Source: an uncultured Porphyromonadaceae bacterium
GTDB taxonomy: Bacteria > Bacteroidota > Bacteroidia > Bacteroidales > Muribaculaceae
NCBI GenBank assembly: GCA_900547825.1
Contig: URII01000014.1
Coordinates: 1 to 43,193 of the forward strand
Length of the DNA: 43,193 bases
Direction: 5' to 3'
Both the position numbers and the translations under genes were made by a program. The notes under the pieces are model-generated. The model ran no database searches, was not told the DNA's origin, and was given only the letters and a program-made list of their open reading frames with translations. Positions 41,237 through 43,193 of this stretch are shown in pieces (within the stretch, counting starts at the first letter, position 1; each line of letters begins with the position of its first letter).

Positions 41237-43193
41237 ATGAAATTCAATATATTCAAATCGTTTGCAAGGTGGGGCGCTGTGTCGGCTATGCTCTTTGGAG
41301 CCATGACAGCAGCTGCAGCCGTGAATTCGGGCAATCCGGCCCTTACCGCACTGGAAATAAGGTCAGAGGGTCAGAATCTTATAGAATTCAGCCCGGACAA
41401 AACCAATTACACAATAGAGGTGGAGGATGCGTCGCTGATCACATTGTCGTGTGCCCCGGCCGCATCCGACGGTGTTGTGGGAATAACTGTCAACGGCACC
41501 GCCTACGACAATCATTCGCTTGCCTCGCTTAAAGGGGGTGAGAACCGTATAGTCTACAAGGTAACCACAGGCAGTGCCACACGTTCGTATGTTATCGACA
41601 TAAAGACTCCGCAGGTTATGCGCGGACGCCACTTCATGTGGAAAAACGCTACCGTTTACTTTGTGCTCACCGACCGTTTCCACAATGGCGACACTTCCAA
41701 CGACGAGAGCTATCACCGTCACAAATCCGTGGGAGGCAGCAATGTGGCCACATTCCATGGCGGTGACATAAAGGGTCTTACCGAGAAGCTCGACTACCTT
41801 GACCGTCTCGGTGTCGATGCAGTATGGATCACAGCCCCCTATGAGCAGATGCACGGATGGACAGGCGGTAAGTCGGATGCGTTCCCCCACTATGCTTTCC
41901 ATGGTTACTACACGCTTGACTGGACCTATATGGACCGCAACATGGGTACACTTGACGAGTTCCGCACCTTCGTCACCGAGGCCCATCGCCGTGGCATACG
42001 TGTGGTTATGGATATAGTGCTCAACCACACCGGTTACGCTACTCTCGACGACTGCGTCGATTACGGTTTCGGCAATTTCAACGGCACACCTACAGCAGGG
42101 TGGGTGCCTTCGAGCTCTACCTATTCCATGTGGGCCGAATCCAACGAAGTGTCGTTCAATGCCAATACCAAAGGCAACTGGGACAAATGGTGGAGCGGCT
42201 GGGTACGCGCTTTCGGCGACCGTGACTGGGGCGTCTCGGCAGGCTTTGCCAAAGAAGGCAGCGATGACCGCACACTGAGTCTTGTGGGTCTTCCCGACGT
42301 GGTGACGGAAAAGACCTCCTCGGTAAATATTCCGCCTTTCCTCTCATATAAATGGAGTAAGGAGAACACTGGCGATTACCTGAACTACCGCCTTCCGAAT
42401 GTTGATGAATGGCGCGTGGACGGCAAGGGTGCTCCGGCCGATTATGTGATAAACTGGCTTGCCGCATGGGTGGAATACTTCGGTATCGACGGCTTCCGTT
42501 GTGACACCGCCAAGCATGTGGAATTCTCACGCTGGAAACAGCTCAAGGAGACATGTTCGCGGGCTCTGTCGAAATGGCGTACAAGCGACCGCGCAGACGA
42601 ATATGCGAAGAAATGGACTGACGATTTCTGGATGACGGGTGAAGCATGGGCCTGGGATCACGGTGACACTGGCTATTTCTCCGAGGGTGGTTTCGATTCA
42701 ATGATCAATTTCGCTTTCAACGGAACCGAGGGCGGAACAGGCCGTACGCCCAGTGTGGATGACTGGAGCTATTATTCCAACTTCTGCAACGGATCGTCGG
42801 GCCGTCAGGTGCTTAATTATGTATCAAGCCATGACACCGGACTTCACCGTCCCGGCAACCAGAAGAATGTAGCTACAATGCTTCTTCTCTGTCCCGGCGG
42901 CGCACAGATATATTACGGTGACGAAACATCGCGTCCGGCTGTTTCATCTATCGACGCCGGCATGGTTACCCGAGGCGACATGAACTGGAATGCCGTTGAC
43001 AATGACGACAATAAACATTGGCAGAAAGTGGGCCAGTTCCGCCGCCGCAATCCTGCTGTAGGTGCGGGCACCCAGATTAATCTCGGAGCCGACACTTACG
43101 GACGTGTGCTTGCCGCCGACACTTATTCCAACTCTGTTGTCATCCGCCTTAACACAGTGCCGGGCCAGACCTATACTGTAAGCACAGGATCTG
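41237..43193 (+). CDS. Secreted GH13 alpha-amylase, MalS-like (partial at right edge)
   Basis: The frame starts at ATG 41237 and is still open at the window end (652 codons visible). A signal peptide covers about 1-27 (ending AAAAV). A short beta domain (about 30-105) precedes the catalytic barrel, which starts at VYFVLTDRFHNGD. All four GH13 regions are present: DIVLNH (259-264), GFRCDTAKH with nucleophile Asp423, GEAW with acid/base Glu469, and SSHD with His532-Asp533. The insert WWSGWVRAFGDRDWG followed by TLSLVGLPDV resembles the MalS type (GH13_19). It cleaves alpha-1,4 glucan. The C-terminus, where a sorting or binding domain may lie, is outside the window. Confidence 0.93.
   Translation, partial: MKFNIFKSFARWGAVSAMLFGAMTAAAAVNSGNPALTALEIRSEGQNLIEFSPDKTNYTIEVEDASLITLSCAPAASDGVVGITVNGTAYDNHSLASLKGGENRIVYKVTTGSATRSYVIDIKTPQVMRGRHFMWKNATVYFVLTDRFHNGDTSNDESYHRHKSVGGSNVATFHGGDIKGLTEKLDYLDRLGVDAVWITAPYEQMHGWTGGKSDAFPHYAFHGYYTLDWTYMDRNMGTLDEFRTFVTEAHRRGIRVVMDIVLNHTGYATLDDCVDYGFGNFNGTPTAGWVPSSSTYSMWAESNEVSFNANTKGNWDKWWSGWVRAFGDRDWGVSAGFAKEGSDDRTLSLVGLPDVVTEKTSSVNIPPFLSYKWSKENTGDYLNYRLPNVDEWRVDGKGAPADYVINWLAAWVEYFGIDGFRCDTAKHVEFSRWKQLKETCSRALSKWRTSDRADEYAKKWTDDFWMTGEAWAWDHGDTGYFSEGGFDSMINFAFNGTEGGTGRTPSVDDWSYYSNFCNGSSGRQVLNYVSSHDTGLHRPGNQKNVATMLLLCPGGAQIYYGDETSRPAVSSIDAGMVTRGDMNWNAVDNDDNKHWQKVGQFRRRNPAVGAGTQINLGADTYGRVLAADTYSNSVVIRLNTVPGQTYTVSTGS

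Noticed and set aside
1..43193. tRNA/rRNA genes, CRISPR arrays, riboswitches
   Set aside because: Intergenic gaps are short and show no cloverleaf, repeat-spacer pattern or known riboswitch core by eye; a covariance-model search would be needed to exclude small RNAs.

Overview
The window comes from a Bacteroidales genome, most likely Muribaculaceae (S24-7) or a close gut relative. The support is promoter matches of the Bacteroidetes type (TTTG, about 20 bases, TAnnTTTG) before several genes, the ATP synthase gene order D-C-B-E-F-H-A-G, a complex I without NuoEFG, BspA-like leucine-rich repeat proteins, type A C-terminal sorting domains and a secreted GH13 amylase. The family-level placement is inference.

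Left part (1-9.9 kb) is accessory surface and secretion DNA. It holds the end of an AraC-type regulator that seems to lack half of its DNA-binding domain; a BspA-like gene cut in two, with a secreted esterase and a small protein lying between the halves on the other strand; an OmpA-family lipoprotein; an operon of small secreted proteins with an in-frame stop codon inside its last gene; and an AT-rich MntA/HepT toxin-antitoxin pair. Then come efp and a flavodiiron protein gene.

The centre (12.1-29.35 kb) is one run of 18 same-strand genes: nuoA-B-CD-H, then the whole F1Fo ATP synthase set atpD-C-B-E-F-H-A-G, then nuoI-J-K-L-M-N. The ATP synthase operon sits inside the complex I operon with no terminator seen at either joint, so a proton pump and the enzyme that spends the proton gradient are probably co-transcribed. 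A hairpin closes the run after nuoN.

The right part begins with a polytopic membrane protein facing a UbiA-family (DPPR-synthase-like) prenyltransferase and a glucosaminidase. Then comes a tight four-gene operon (32.48-36.16 kb): a protein very like human steroid 5-alpha-reductase with both catalytic residues kept, an Old-Yellow-Enzyme-type flavin reductase, and two short-chain dehydrogenases. This is the standout. It has the 5-alpha-reductase / 5-beta-reductase / 3-beta-HSDH composition known from gut Bacteroidetes that convert 3-oxo-delta4 bile acids to isoallolithocholate, plus an extra NADP-type SDR. A three-gene opposite-strand operon (dusB, head-GIN protein, MOP flippase) follows, and the window ends in a GLUG-motif secreted protein and a GH13 alpha-amylase that runs off the right edge.

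No tRNA, rRNA, CRISPR array or recognisable insertion sequence was seen. No gene-free stretch exceeds about 245 bases, apart from the DNA around the split BspA gene, which carries two opposite-strand genes.
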